Assembly: GCF_031877795.1 (NCBI RefSeq)
Contig: NC_133971.1
Span: forward strand, 13,866,325 to 13,930,324
Origin: Strix aluco
Lineage: Eukaryota; Chordata; Aves; Strigiformes; Strigidae
DNA length: 64,000 nt
Reading direction: 5' to 3'
The number at the start of each line of letters is the position of its first letter. Within the stretch, counting starts at the first letter, position 1. Below are positions 44,991 to 59,764 of this stretch, one piece after another. The translations under genes were made by a program, and so were the position numbers. The notes under the pieces are model-generated. The model was not told where the DNA came from. It saw nothing but the letters and a program-made list of their open reading frames with translations, and did not search any database.

Positions 44991-47900
44991 CGTTAGTAGT
45001 GATACCATTTCTTCAGTCCATACAAGTCAGACCAAATGCGGATATTTTAGACTACGTGCTTTCTGTCTCTCCAACTCTTTGCAGACCCCACTCTTTGTGT
45101 GGAGTCCTTGGATCATACTGGATGTGGGAGGTTGCAAAGATCAAGCTGTGGAAGGGGCCAGCAGAAGAAACAACAACTACAGGGAGGCCATGCTTATGTA
45201 CCTGGTGTGGATTGCTTCTCCAATGCGACTACCGTATCTAGTCTTTCTAATTCTCATATTCTGTAGTCCCACAGAGACTAATAATCAGCACAATTTGAGT
45301 ATCAGTGGAAAACAAGGCAGTTCAAAACATGACCAAATATTACTAATGATCACAAATCCATATCCTAGTCATATGGAGGCTTTTCATTTTACCTTGGCTT
45401 TTTCATGGCAAGGGAAGAGTTTCAGAATAAGAACAAGCCACAGATACTGCATGCAGCAAAGAGCTGACTCGAAATTTTTTTCTTTGGATGGAGTTGGTGT
45501 TACATTTTTCCTGAGGTGGTGGATGATTCCTCTTGGAAAGATGATGTTCTGGCACAGCAGGTGGAATTATGACAAACTGATTACTGACGCTACATAGGTC
45601 TGAATCCTACCATATTTGTATATCAGGGTTTACGGCTCTTCCCATTTTAACTTTTGGGTAATTGGGTAGTTAACACATAAAAAATGCTCAAGGAACAAAA
45701 CTCCTGCATATAAGAAGCAGTCAGCTAGAGGGCTCCTGAGGTTTATGGGCACCTACACCTTCAGTTGTTGATTTGGATTATTATTTGGGGAGCACATGTC
45801 ATTTAATGAGATGACCTCTGTCAATAGTTCCATAAATGTATTCAGTCTGATATAAAATATTGTCCACTTCATTATTTTTGGTGCACATATGGAATGGCTT
45901 TAGAATCCAAGTTTTTACAAGTAAAAAGACTGCACAGACTACTATTCAGTGATATTCAAAAGTGCAGTGGGCAAATGCCCAGAGCAGATCTGTTCAAGTT
46001 GCAGCTTTACATGATTAGGATATATTGAAAGCAGAAATAATACTTCCTGAAACAGAAGGAAGAAAGAATCCTTGATAACTACTTACCCGCTGTAACCACA
46101 GCAAACGAATAGGGCCCTTCCCTGAACTGGCATCTAACTTAACTCTGAGATGTTCTTACAAGCTCTTGAAGGGAATATGATAGCATGTTCTAGTCCAAGA
46201 GCAGAGCAATGCAGCTGCTCAGATAGGTAAAATAACACTCAGCTAAAAAGCATGGAAAGGTTTAGTGAAAAAACAACAAATAACATAGCTGCAAGGTCTT
46301 CTGTGGTCTTGAAAAAAAAACAGAAAAAAACACTCCAAAATAATCCCCACTTCATCCTTCAAGCCCTGAAATGCAAAATGCAAATGAAAATTCCATGACT
46401 TCGTGACAAGAATTTATAAATAGAAGATCAGAGAGCAAATGAATTGACAAAGATTTCAGAGGTGTACATGAAGGCTTTAGAGTGCAAATGAAAATAAGTG
46501 AGGGAGACCTCACTTCATATATAAGCTACATAAATTCTTAAGAAAAATCAATTCACAGAAACAGGAGAAAGAATGGGCCATTATGGGTCTTCTGAGTCTT
46601 GAGGAGTAGGGAATATGTGGACAGAGAAACAGCAAAGATGAGCAGTTTCTTTGGATCAAAAAGATGTATCTTTTTAAATCTTTCTAATTTGTTGTTTAAA
46701 TTTTTAAGAACTACATATTGCAGCTGTGGTCCAGTACTGCTCCAATGGAAGACAATCAAAGGTGATGTTTATTCATCTGTTCCCATCCTTTCCTCAGTTC
46801 CCAAGTGCCACACAAGAAGTCTGTGACACTGCTAAATCTGCAGAGATCTGATTTAGCAGATGGATTTATTTTTCCTTAGTATTATTTGCATGCCCTACCA
46901 GAACAGAAAAGTATATATTTGTGTATATTTTATGTGTAAATAGACTTTTCCTTCATCTCACTGGAGCTTTACCATGCCTTCTCATCCTTAAGTGTTTTTA
47001 ATCTATCAGTTACTGGTAGACATCATTTTGTCTTCAGCCTTTACATTGCCTAGTGTACATTTTTAGAACTGGAACAAAGTCAGAAACAAGAGTCTCAGGA
47101 GTCCTGTAGGCTCATTGCTGGGGTTTCTTTGTAGTGTAATTGTCACATCTTCCTGTAAATTCCTAGATATGCTGGACTTTTGTTTTGTGCAGAGTTGGAA
47201 ACTCTGGTCAACTTCTTCAGAAATTTTGGAAACACTGAGAAAATGCAACCTGTAAAGGAGAGAATTTACAGGGTAATGAATCATGCATATGGAGACTGAG
47301 ATTATGAATTGGGCTTGTTGGTATTACCCTCTCAGTTAATGGAAAATGTACTTTAACAAAACAGAAAAAGTACGCACCAGGTACAGCTCTTAGTATATCT
47401 AAACACTGTAACACCAAGGAGTTATGCATTCAGAACCCCCCATCTCTTGACAATTTCCTCTCCAAACCCTTTCACCTGACTTTGAGTCTCCAAAGTCCAA
47501 ATTCTGCAAAACTAATATTCCAGCCTCTTCTTTTGCAATGAGTGGAAACTCTCAGGCTAAATGGCTTAACCCTGACCTCTTTTGCAATTTAATGCCTTGT
47601 GAGGCAGCTATAAAATTTATTATGTAAAAAGTGGTTTCCTTGCTCCTTCAACTGAATCTAAAATGAACGTGGCAAATCCAGTGTTTTAATGAGGACTGTT
47701 ACTGTCTTTGCTTCTGAAACTGCCCTCCTGGCAGCCATTAGGATCTTCCAGCAAACACTATCAAAATGGCATACTCTATGTGTCTAAGGGCTTGATCAGC
47801 AATTGCTGCATAAAACCTTGTATAGCCTCCAGGACATTGTTGCCTTTCCAGAGAATAAATTGGCAGAGACATGCTTGTCCAGCTTGCTTGTGCTTAAAGA

Positions 47901-50900
47901 CCTAAAAATGAGGTTTGCTCTGTAAATGAGGTTCCTTTTGACTGGAAGTGAGAGCTTTTAGCTCTGCATGTCAGCTAGCCATAAGCTATGAAACAAGCAG
48001 GTAGGGAACACGTGTTTTGGAATATAATTTGTTCCTGACCTCTGCTGGAATAAATAAGTCCCTGAGATCTTTCAAATGTGCTTTCAGTTGTAATGTATTT
48101 GCCTCCCTATATTGTTAGACAAATTTCAGCTAAATTGGACTTATGTATTTTCCCAGAATTCAGGAATATGATGTGTATTTCTGATACTTCCCAGAAGACT
48201 TTTTTTTTTTTTTTCAGCAAACCATTGAGAATATTACACGCCTCATTATGTGGGCTTTTTTTTTTTTCATTGACAATAGATAGTGTATAGATAATTGCCA
48301 TTTATTAAGAGATGCAAGAACATTTCAGGGTGGGTTATTACTCTCAAATATTCCATTATTCCTGCCTTTGGATCAGGTGTTTCCTAGAATGCAGACTCAT
48401 GTCTGTCCTTCAGGGCAGAAGAGATACTGAATAGTAAGGCAGCAAAAAGGGTCCTCAGACCCATGGGGTTTTTTTTGTTTTTATTCCCTCTCCTCCCTCT
48501 CCTCCTCCCACCCCATGGCTGGTAATGCTTAGCCACAGGATATGAGAAATAAAATCTGAATATACACTTATGCATATTTATATGCCTGCCCATCATTTCC
48601 TAGACATGCACATGTTGCCTCAAGTACTTCATCCAGAGAAATTTTTATTAGCCAAAGAGCACACAGATCTCAGATCTACCCAAACAGCATACATCTCCTG
48701 GATCTTGCTTTGTCTGGTTAAAAAGAAGTGAAAGGCTTATTGAGGATTAGGAGGTCAAAGACAAGTTCTGAAGAAGTAGTGAAAAAGAATTTCTTAAATT
48801 CTCATCTGTATGGGAGGTCCTAACTCCCTTCTCGTCATTCACACAAATCACTGTGAATTTCAGCTGATAAGCCTGACTGATAGACAAAGAAAAAAACACA
48901 AAAAAAGGTAGATCCTGAAGTGCTAGTAGTAGATCCAACTAAGAAACAGCAGCAGAAAAATATTTTGAAGTCACAAGCAGTAGCTTTGTAGGATGGTTCT
49001 TATCTTCACCAGAGTATTTGGTAATCCTCAACTTGGAAAATGTTCTCCTTAGAATCCTGTTTCCTGAACTGAAATGTTTATGCTAGGTTAGAGTCAGGTT
49101 TCTTTCACTGTGGGAAATTTTCATGATAAAATTCTTCAACAACAGCTATAGTCCAAATACACACCTCTTTGAAGGACAGTCCTAACTAGTAATAATCACT
49201 TTGGTCCTTTGGCTTGGGTGGTAGGGGCTTTTGGGCTGAAGTTGGTGATTTGAACCCATGTTGGTCCTAGCTGATGCCGGCAGGTGTGTAACTGGTAGTC
49301 AAATATGTCCCCTGGAAGAATAGAGTATTTCCTCAACCTTAGCCTTTGCTCAACCTTAGTGATGATATTTGACGTGATAGTGATGATGAGAAAGACCCAA
49401 ACATCCTTTTTTGCAGGGTGGAGGAGGAGAGAAGCCGCGTGCCTGCAGCTGGACCAGCCTGCAGAAACTCCCTGCACAGAGTACACATTAGTTTTAGTAC
49501 GTGTTCTGACTAACTCTCTGTGCAAGACTGAGACTTGGCCCTAGCTTAATTTTTGCATTTTGAATTTATTGTAGATCTCTGTTAGGTGTGCATCTTCCAC
49601 TACAGGTTATAAGTGTCTGGCATCACTTAAATTACGTAGACTGCCTTGTAAACATCCAGCCCGCCTCACCTCCTCTTTACAGCAGCCAGATGATAATCAG
49701 ACTGTAAAGATGGTAGGAGGTACTTGTGCAGGAATATCTGTGTTCCCTTAGATGTTCCTTTAATTTAGTCACTTCATGGAAAAAAAACACTCAAAGCTTT
49801 AATCTAACTAATTATGATGTTTGAGAGACTTGTTTCATGCGAGTCATTCTGGAGGGCTTTGTTGGGGAACCTGTGGGATATCTGATAGGCAATGACTTTT
49901 AGCAGAAGGGGAAAAACAAGAGAATCCTTAGAATTTGTCTTTTTTTTTTCTTTTAATGTTCAGTTGGCTTAATTACATGTCTGCATTATTTACAGTCTGT
50001 TTTCAATGTAAGATAATAGGGTAGTATGGATTCCTGAATTGCTAGCCCTGCAAAAGTGTAGCTCATTTATTTTAATGACTGCATCATCTAGCCAATTAAC
50101 GGGATGGCCAGGCTCTTGTAATGAAGTGCATTAGCTCAAGCACCAGCAAGCAAGGGCTTTTTCCTAAACATGAGTCTTTAACTGAAAAGTATTTGTGTTA
50201 TAAGGCTTGTGTTGAATGGTTGGGTGCCAATTCCTGCTGTGGTCATTGGTGACAGACTTTCCTTCAGTAAAAATGAAAATTTACACAAATATTCTTTTGT
50301 TGTATGTTTCTTTAAAAAGGCAAACCCAAAACCCCGCAGTTTGCATAAACAGCAATGTAAATACTAAACATTGAGGCAGAAGTGATACGCCCATACCCTG
50401 ATTTGATTACTGGTGGGTCTGGAGGGCCTTTTTACTTCACTGATTTTGAGTATCTATGTGGCATTTTTCTGCCATAATGTGGGTACAAAAGTGTGGTGAA
50501 TCAGGCCCGGAAGGTGAGTTCAGCTGAGACAAGATAAACTTGACTGACACCTTCGCTCAAGGGAACCAAATGACATGAGAGTAGGAGCTGCCTAGTGCCT
50601 GCAAAGGGAATTTCTGGCACAACCCTGCAGGTGACTGCCCTGCTGGGAACCTGTCCCATGGCTGTGCTTGGCAGAGCAAACCACTGTGGAGCAGAGCAGG
50701 GTTGTGCTTGCTGGGACAGCTAGCACCCTGTGTCGGACAACTTTTTGGATGCACAGGATGAATGTTGTTTGAACCTTTCACAAGTTGAAGTGCTTCCCGT
50801 TCCATTTGCTGTGTTCCTACCAGGCATACCATGTTCCAAGGAATGGGGTAGAGGACACAGCACCACTGAGTCAGCTGGCAAGTGGGACAAAAAATTACCA

Positions 50901-53900
50901 ACAGTGCAAACCATGCAGCTGTTGCAGAGTCATGGGCTAGTAGCAGTCCAGGTAAAGTCATCAGACGAATTTCTGTCAGAGCCTTGAGACTTAAATGTTA
51001 GACATTTAACATTAGACATTGTGCTGGTCTTGCACAAAGCACCTGAGTTAGAACAGGGCTCCTTAAAGACTGAAATGTTTGAAAGGAGGGAAAAAGTATG
51101 TTTTCTAAGAGTGAACTTCTGTTTGGCAAATTAATTCAGGCCACAGTAAACTGTTTTCAAAAACTGAGGTGACAGAGCAGATCACAGGAGAGGAGCCACA
51201 TGCAGGACACCAGAAGCAGGAGAAGGATCCCAGACCCTGACCCACCCAGAGGTGGAGGCCTCAGAGGGGTGTGAGTACATCTGTGGTTTCCTCCCAGTAA
51301 GAAACAAGGAATTTGAAGAGCTCTGCCTGTCAGTCAGCAGGAGGCTCCTATAGCCCGTGGGAGATGCTGCTGAGCAGGCAGGGCTGCCCCGCAGGCATTG
51401 GTCCCACCAGGTGTTGTTTTCCATGAGGCGGGGTACCACAGCAAGGGAAACCTCTTTGCAGTGTTATTGGTTAGTTATTCTAAGAGGCAGCAAGCATGAG
51501 TGATGGTCTCTTCATAAATCTTTTTCTTTTTCTGCTTATCTGTGCTGTGAAATTTACTAATGGTTGCTGTGTTAAATTATATTTTTAGGCTGGAGACATC
51601 CCAAGTCAAACCTTCCAATTCTGGGGTAAACATAGCTAATACAGAGGAAAAGAACAGCCACAACATACCTTGCAATTCACACGGTGTTTCTGGAAAACAG
51701 TAAAGAACTACTTTTATTCCTTCAGGCTCTGTCTCCAACATTTAAAATGTCTAGCACGTAGTTGTGCCTTTGCTTTTCTCGATTCCTGCGGAGTCTGGGG
51801 TATTTCATATGGATGCAGTTGGGCTCAGAGAGCTAGCAAAAAATGTTATCCTGCATAATACGAGCTAGTTTAAAAAGGATATATGTGTATGCATGTATGA
51901 GAGGTGTAATGCAGCTGTGCTTCCTGGTTCTTGCTCTGAAATCCGGACATCAGAACTAGCGAGTTTGCTTTATCCATCCCAAGAGAGCCCTTGTGCAGCG
52001 TTTGAGGTATTATGTGCTGAAAGACCTCATTAATGATGCAAACACTTCAGCTGTCATTGACTCATAAAAAAGCTCAGAAATAGGAAGGTCTGAAGGAAAT
52101 TGATTTTCTTTAATTCCTTTGTGAAGTGTCATGTTGAATACTGATCACTTTGGTAGGAATGATTTAAATCTCCCTCAGATGTCTACAGGAAGGCAAACAG
52201 GTTTTTATCTGATTTTTTTTTTTTTGTTGAACCATAGCAATCATCGTTTGGATATTAAGATACTCTGGATGTTCACTGACCCAAAGGTGGCTGAACTATG
52301 GTTTCTCCTTGTAAGGAGAGGCTGCTTATGTTTAAGCTGCTGGAGAATTACTCTTTCACATCACATTAAGCCGTATACAACTCTTTTAATGGCTTTGCAG
52401 TGAATAACTAGAAACATATTGTGGAAGTAGAAATATTACTCTAGATATACTATGCCCTATCTTTGGAGAAGGTTCAAGGTGACTCAAGGCTCTGTTAGGA
52501 TCAGTTTTATTAAGCCTTTTCAGTGCTAAAACTTATCTTGTCAACCTGGAATATATTTTGCAATTAAAATTAGCAATGAGAGCAATGGTAATGGAAAATC
52601 CCTGTGGAAAAGAAGTCTGATTTAAAATATGTTTATATTATATTTTTACAGGGAATTTACAATTCTGTGTTAGAGGTGAATCTTTCCAACATGTTTTTTT
52701 CTCCCCAGGCCTCACAGGCAGTGAGGTTAAATTCATGAGTGCATAAAATGCTGGATGCTCTCTGGGTGGAAGGTGGGATAGAACTGTAAAGCACTTTATT
52801 TCCTTGGTATCCACAGGGAGTTATTACTTTGGTCCAACACATTATTAGTGAGCATTTGGAAATTACACTGAATGATTCACTGGGAACCAAACAGTAATAA
52901 ATAATGCCTGTTTAGACAAGCTGCCCTGTGAGGAATATTTTGGTCAGAAGACAGGCTGAGATTTGCCTAAACTAATATATATTTCTAGAAAATTTTAGCA
53001 AGGTCAACCAGTGTAATCATAAATCAGTAGAATGTGATATTCACCTTGTCCTACTCCTGATTGCTCTGGCATTTACATTACCTTGGTCTGCTAGCTTCAT
53101 TACAAGTCCTATCTTTGGGAGATTAATCTATTCTGCTATGCACTGAAGCAATGGGAAATGTTTAAATAGCTCCCACTATGTATGTGTTATAAAACTGTCA
53201 TGGAGAGGAGAGTGCCTGGAGATTGCAGAGTAAGAGACTTCAGGGGCAGAGGAGTACAAGGATCCAAACTGAAAAATACTAGTCCCTAGTGATGGGCTCA
53301 ACTGGATCCAGTCCAGAGCTGTGATGCAGGATCCTATCCCCTGTGTGTGAAGGAAAGGTGCATCCACCAGCAAAATCTTTGGGAAATTTGGCTGCAGATC
53401 TCATCTACATTCAACACATTGAACTCTCTCAGCTCAACAGTGCTATTAACCTTATTCATTATTGCTCTCTAAGTTAATGATGGGTGTCTGATCTGCCCAG
53501 TGATCTTCTCTCCTTTGCCATATCCATCATAACTTCAGCTAGGTTTTTATTAAGTAATAGAAGTGAAACATAGGCTAATCTCTTTCAAAATAAGTGCCTA
53601 CGCCAGTGTCAAAATATGATCCTAAGGTAGCTGCAATGAATCTGATACACAGGACCCTGCCACTGCTGTTGGTGTTTCATCACCTGTCTGTGACCTGTTG
53701 GGGGGACCCCCCTCAGCTGAGAAGACCCTGCAAGGGCATCACAGACGGCCCTGGGCGCTGTGTGGCTGTGCCTGGGCTCTTCTCAACCCTCCTCCTTTTC
53801 TGCTGGTCCTGATATCAAAATACCATTTCGATATAATCCAGAGTCTGCTGGAATACAGAGACTGATACTTCCTTTCTCCAGGACACTGATTTAACACAAG

Positions 53901-55534
53901 TGTCCTTCCCTCCCCTGCATGGCAGCTTGTTGTGATGGGCGACAAGATGTTGGAGGGCCTGCCCTGCAAACCAGTGAGATGAGCAGGGAGGGAGGCACGT
54001 TTGCTGGAGGTGCTCTCAGCAGTGCTGGCATGTACCAGCACCATCACCTCTGGCACCAGCACTGCAGGTAGGAGCCAAACCAGAGGATTCTCCCTGTGGC
54101 ATTGCCACCAGTCTCTTGCATCGAATTCAGTGACTCCAATAGCTCTGTTCAGGGGATTGCTGCTGCTTATTTTCAGGGAGGTTTTGCCCTCAAGAGGGGG
54201 AAGTGTGGTGCTGGGTACAGCAATGATCTGGCAAACGTACAAAAAAGGAGAAATAAACCAGCTGGGGATTCCTGGCTGGAAATCTTGTGATGGCTGAATG
54301 AGCTACACTTTAACAATTAACACAAGATGTACTATTTGTCTGTGTTTAAATAGTCAGTCTAGTTTAAGTGCACTTTGGGTATCACCTCGGTTTGTTGGGT
54401 TCAAAATAGTAGTTACAGTTTGAAAATAGTCTGCTACTTTTCGCTTGAAGCTTAAATCCTGTTCAGTGAACAAAATGTTTTCCTCCTGCTATTTCATATT
54501 TGTAAGGATCTTAAATGATTTTAAATGGATTTTTCTCTTTTAACCTTAATGTATACCTACAAACACACACTACAAACACAGTCTTGTTCTCACGATAAAG
54601 CTGTGCTGAGTTTCTGATGGTGCTTATTCCTATAAAATGAGACTGAGGTCATAATATTCATGACTTTTCTGCAGGTTCAAACAGAAGAAAGGAAACTGAA
54701 AAACTAGGTGCAAATCTCAGTTTCAAATACATGTCTAACAGTAAAAGTCTATGATAGTTCTCATAAAAACAGGAATGTCTCCTAACTATGCTACATCTGT
54801 GTGAACTCCCCTGTTGTTCCTGCTTGGTGAAGTGCTCCTCTCTTTCTGCCCAGTGATTGCAGTGAGCCCTTACTGTCCTCACTGTTCAGTTGCTGCTTAT
54901 CGCTGTGCTGATACTGCTGTAATTCACCACTGATGGACAGTTCCTTTGAGACAGATTTTTTAGTTATGGGGTCTGGGTTTCCGCAGGCATAGCTGGGACC
55001 AAATGTTTCAGGGTGCTGGCTGTGTTAGTAAGCACTAGAATAAGGTCTGGATGGCAAAGGGCTGGAGTGCAGAAACTCTGGTTGTGACAGTCCAAGCTCA
55101 GTTTTCCAGCGTGGGGTCTTTTCTCTGCCGTGGAGCAAGGGAAAGTGGCTGTGGGTTTCTGGTGTCTGAACTACAGCAGACCTTTGGAACATCTGGTCCT
55201 GAAGGGAAGCACTGAGCACTTCAGAGCAAGGTGGTCCTCATGTGTGTGTGTATGGGTATTCAGCAGGCTTCAGTCTGGAAGTCCCTGGTCTCACTTGTTA
55301 CACATACAGCAGTGCTGCTAATTCAACTGATTAAGCAAGTGTGGCACTCCTTGCCTTATATTTTTCAACTCAGTTGTGTTTATTTGAGGGCAGTGAATAA
55401 CTTGGAAATCTTTGTAAACAAAGTAGACATAAACGAATGCAAGGGCTTTTGTTTTATTGAACTGAGGCTTTTGAGTGATTTTCTCTGGTCCAGCTAAGCT
55501 GAGTTCAGCACAGGAGGGAAGTCTGGGACCTGAG
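44991..55534. other. Gene-free stretch
   Basis: Over 10 kb of AT-rich unique sequence. The longest open frame (plus, 44899-45597) begins in antisense CR1 and continues with no recognisable domain. No RNA gene or transposon was recognised. Confidence 0.45.
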
Positions 55535-55795
55535 AAAGATGGTGAAAGTTTATAAAAAAATACATGAATGGTATAAGGAAGATAACCAGGGAATGACAAT
55601 TCACTGGGATCTCACAGTCTGAGGCACCCAGTGGAGATACCAGGCAGTGGGTTTAAAACAAAGACGAGGAAGTCCTTCTCTGTACAATGCATGCTTAAAC
55701 TGGGGAACTCGTCATCAGAGGATGTTTGGGAGGCCAAAGGAGTGAATGGGGTCACAAAAAGGATTAGTCAAGCCCATAGCAGATAGGAAAATGCG
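55535..55795 (+). mobile_element. Ancient CR1 3' part
   Basis: Order of old CR1 landmarks in plus orientation: AAGATGGTGAAAGTTTATAAAAAAATACATGAATGGTAT-like block, GGTTTAAAACAAAGACGAGGAAGT, then ACTCGTCATCAGAGGATGTTTGGGAGGCCAAA and AAAAGGATTAG. Strongly diverged and without a tail, so older than the copies at 31-45 kb and of a different subfamily. Confidence 0.7.
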
Positions 55796-58700
55796 AAAGC
55801 CTGGGTGTGAGCTCTGCCCCAGGACGCTAGGGGTTGCTGGCAGCCGAGGCTGTGCGCTGGGGACATGGTGCTCTGCCTTGCCTTCCCCCGGGCTCCGCAG
55901 CCCGGCTGGTCCCCGGTGTGGGCAGGGCTGCTCCTTGCAGTCAGGTCAGGAAGGTGAAGGGTGACTTTAATGCCTATGTGACTGCTAGATTCTACAACTT
56001 ATTCCTGTTAGCGATGAGGTCCAGATCCTGAGGTCTTGCAGTGCTCTGGCAGGAGAGCACTGGGAGGAAAAACTAAAGTCTAGCTGTTTTGCAGTGGTTA
56101 CACTCCAAGCTGGGAAACAGGGTTTCCAGTCACAACAAGGATGCAGATTTGCAAGTTTATTATGGCAGCTCCAGGTTATAAAATAAGGGGGAAACAGGGA
56201 CTGAAGTAGCAAACAGCCTTCTGGACATGTCCTTCCCTGGTAGCTTCCCTGAACGATGCACAGGCATGGGTGGTACAAAAGCACATATCTATGTGCTACT
56301 CTAGAAAGCCTGAGCTGCAGTTGTTTCTGGCAGGAAATGTGCTGAGAATTGTGGTATCTGAAGGTAGTCTGGTAATGAAATGTGAGAGGAAAAACAGCAC
56401 AGTGGTCACTTATCTGCATCATGGATCAGAGACCTTTGGGCCGGAATGTGACAGACTCACTGCTGCGGAGAAGCCCTAAAATTCTCACTTTGGCAAATAT
56501 TAAAAAAGCACAGCAGCTCGTAGGCAAAAAGTGGTGAGGAGTGCTGTACACTTAAGTCCTCTGCACTCACAAGTAGCTGTTAGCAAGGAGCCCCTCAGCC
56601 ACAAGCCCCTTAGCCACGCCGTGGAAATCTAGAGACATAAATCACAGGAGGAAGCATAAGAAACTGCTCTCCTTACCTCTGTCATTTGTGTGGCACACAC
56701 ATTTCTCAGACACAGCAGGAAACTATTCTCCAGATATCCCTAGAAGTTCTTTAGACTGGAAATCTAACACAGCCTCACAGCTTGGGAGGCTCTTCTTGAA
56801 TCCTTTTATAAAAAGCAGAAAACTGCAAGTACAGAGTTGAAGGAAATAATATTTTTCATGCATAGGGTAAGCAGGCTGGGTCTGTACCATCAACCTCTGG
56901 CATGACATATCGCTCAACTATTTTTAGAGGATGCAACTTGTTTCCAAACAAATAGTGTCTTATGGCCCAAACTCTTCCTTCGTTTCCTGGCACACTACTC
57001 AGATGCTCTCTTTTTCAGGCAAGGAGGATCCAAAAGAGCTTTTTAGGACTTAGCCTGCATTTTCCTCAGATAAGGTGCCTGCTGTGTCTCAGGGCTTTTT
57101 GCTCGAGTACAAAGGGCAATGCTGGGACTTGGATGTCTTGGAAGGAAAGTTAAAAACCAATTTAACTAACAGCAGTGAGTGATATTTTGAAAAACATAGT
57201 ACCAGGAACGGCTCAGAAGTAAACCTCTGTCCTAAAAACAATGCATGGCCTAACCTTTCAATCTTTTATTGGTGTTGCCCTCTCTTTTTCCAAATTGAAG
57301 TGCTACAAGTAAAATGCTACCCCTTTTAATCAACTGAACTCAAATGCTTTCTTTCAGTCAGGAGCTACTCCAATTAGAGGAAGAAAGAGCAGAACTAATG
57401 CATCTGGGAGCATTTTTATAAGGGACTATATCTAAAGCAAAATGACTGGTGATTGAGACAAGGAGAGGAGATTTTTCTTATTTAAAGGTCTGGCAGATAA
57501 AAAAAAAAACGTTGCAGATGCACACTATATATCCCTCAGAAATAAAAGCCCCACCCTGTACCCCTAAATGGATTTCATTGCAAAGCTCCATGTAGGACCA
57601 CATATCGGTCTGGCATTTTTGGGGCTATGGAGGTGACTTCTGTGGACTATGACTCGATGCTGAGGATGGTTTGCTCACAAATATATTAACTTCCTGGTGA
57701 GAGGTCTGGCTCCTGTGGGGTGGCTTCAGTATGTGCAAAATTCAACCTTTTCCGTTTGTTGGTCTTTGAGCACAGGGCAATGTCATCTCACATGAACGAG
57801 GGTGCTGCTGTCAATTTATGTGTCTGTGGTAGAAATGGACGAGCTCAATTCTGACCAGGTTGTGGAGAGCAAGACCAGAGTGCATAACACCTCAGGGAGA
57901 GGTACCTGCCCCATCCCTCTCAGACCATGGTGAGCTGCACCCTCTTTTTGGGTTGTGTGCAAGGGGATGGAACAGAGAACCATGCCATGGGTTGTTTACA
58001 GGACAGAGGTTTACTTCTCAAAGAGGTTTACATGCTTGAAGTTCTGCTAGCACAGAAGGGTAGAGGTCTGTTCTATCAGTCACAAACGTTTTTGAGAGTC
58101 CATGTAGAATAAATGTGCTTTATTCTGAAGCAGTATTTGAGGTCAGTATCTAAATGAAGGCAGAACTTGGTGTGGCCATTCCCAAAAGGCCCCAAGTAAA
58201 ACAGTTGAAATTTGCTGGGTGCATGGTTTGCTGGCACAATAAAGTAATTTGGGGTCAATTTGTGCAAGTTTGAAAATAATTGTGGAACTGTTAAATAGTT
58301 TTGAACGAGTTTTTGAATAGTTAGCATGAAAGAAGGAAGAAATATTAATGGCGGTGGTGCAAGCAGCCCTTGGCTGTGATGTTTGCTTGTGTTTAATTTT
58401 AAAAATGCAGCTTCCAATTTGGACCATTGGAAATACTTCTGTCAATTGCCCGTGATATTTTCCCAATTCTTGCTTGTCTGAGGGATCTGATGTTTTGGGG
58501 TTGTTTGTTGGTTTTTTTTGTTTGTTTTTTCTTTTTTCTTTTTTTAAGATAACATAGCAAACAATTAGTCATATGACTTCTAAGCAAATGATGGCACCAG
58601 ACTCCCAGGGACTTTCAGAAGGGCTGTGGAAGCCTGATCTCCAAAGACCTATTTGAAATGAAAATCCTTAATAGCTCTCATGAACAAAAAGCAAGGTTTT

Positions 58701-59764
58701 GTAGGCACAGGCATAAATTTTCCATGAAACCAGTTGACAGACTCTGTATGCAAAGTTCGCTGTTGACTCAGCACTTTCAACAGTTTTTAATGTGACTTCC
58801 TGGAGCACTTATTCTCTCCAAGCCGTTGAATTAGTTGATCTTCTGAAAACTGCACATTTGCCCTCATTTTGAACTTCTCAGTCAAATTCTATGAAATGCT
58901 AATGAAATGCAGTGCAGAGGGCTTAAAAAACAGGCACTGTAACAGCTGCAGAGCTTGTATTTCTGCAAACCATATTTCTTTTAAAATAGCATTTGCTGTG
59001 TTCAATATCCAGGAAATATGGCCCAGCAATAACAGGTTTGTGAATAAAGCTGGAAAAGAAAGATCTGTGAGCCTGAGTTGGACAGAAAGGTCTGTAGCCT
59101 GCTGTAACAGCCTTTTATTCAATTATCTGTTTTAGACCAACTTGAATAGAAAGAATTAAAGTGAAATGTGGCAGGACAACATCTGTGCTACCATGATGAC
59201 TATTCAGGGAATTTTTATTTGATTGTCAGTTTTAGCTTCCTGGCAAAATATAATTTACATGTAATTTCTCCAAACATTATTTTCATTATCATGAATTCTT
59301 TTCCTTATAATAAATCCAGATTACTCTATTTCTTTTCTAGGGGAACCCTGGATGTTAGTTGAAACTCCTGTGACTTGAAAAAAGGCAAATTTGGTATGCC
59401 ATTGTTTTTGTATTTCTTAAAATTTAAATATCACTCTAAATGTCAGTTCCCTGATTCATTAGTCTTGTGGGAATGAAAGTTAATGCTATAATTATAGCTT
59501 CATTCCAAACCTTGATCACAGTGACAGCAGGTGTTTTCTAATAATTAAAGCTTGTTCAGCTGATTTGTGAATACCATGTTCATTGAAATTTTTACCTTTT
59601 TTTTAATTCATAAATTGTTTGCAAGCGAGCTTCTCTCCTTCTGGTTCCTGTGTTGTGATTATTGGGGTGAGAGGGAGGAAGACACTGACATTAGTGTGGG
59701 ACTTTAAGCCATTAGTCCATGAAGCCAGGGAAAACTGGATATGCCGTCATGCATTACCCATCAT
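55796..59764. other. Gene-free stretch
   Basis: Unique sequence. A short GC/CpG-enriched patch lies at about 55820-55930. The AT-rich segment 58860-59060 has a composition compatible with conserved non-coding DNA, which cannot be tested here. Confidence 0.45.

Noticed and set aside
44899..45597. 232-codon plus-strand open frame
   Set aside because: It starts inside antisense CR1 and continues with low-information sequence. No domain, start context or splice support; most likely chance.
49240..49260. tRNA T-arm-like GGGTTCAAATC on the minus strand
   Set aside because: No A box, acceptor-stem pairing or anticodon arm can be drawn around it.
49395..49544. Possible plus-strand exon after TCCTTTTTTGCAG at 49415
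   Set aside because: The acceptor is good, but the downstream frame is short, has no donor at a matching phase and no recognisable protein.
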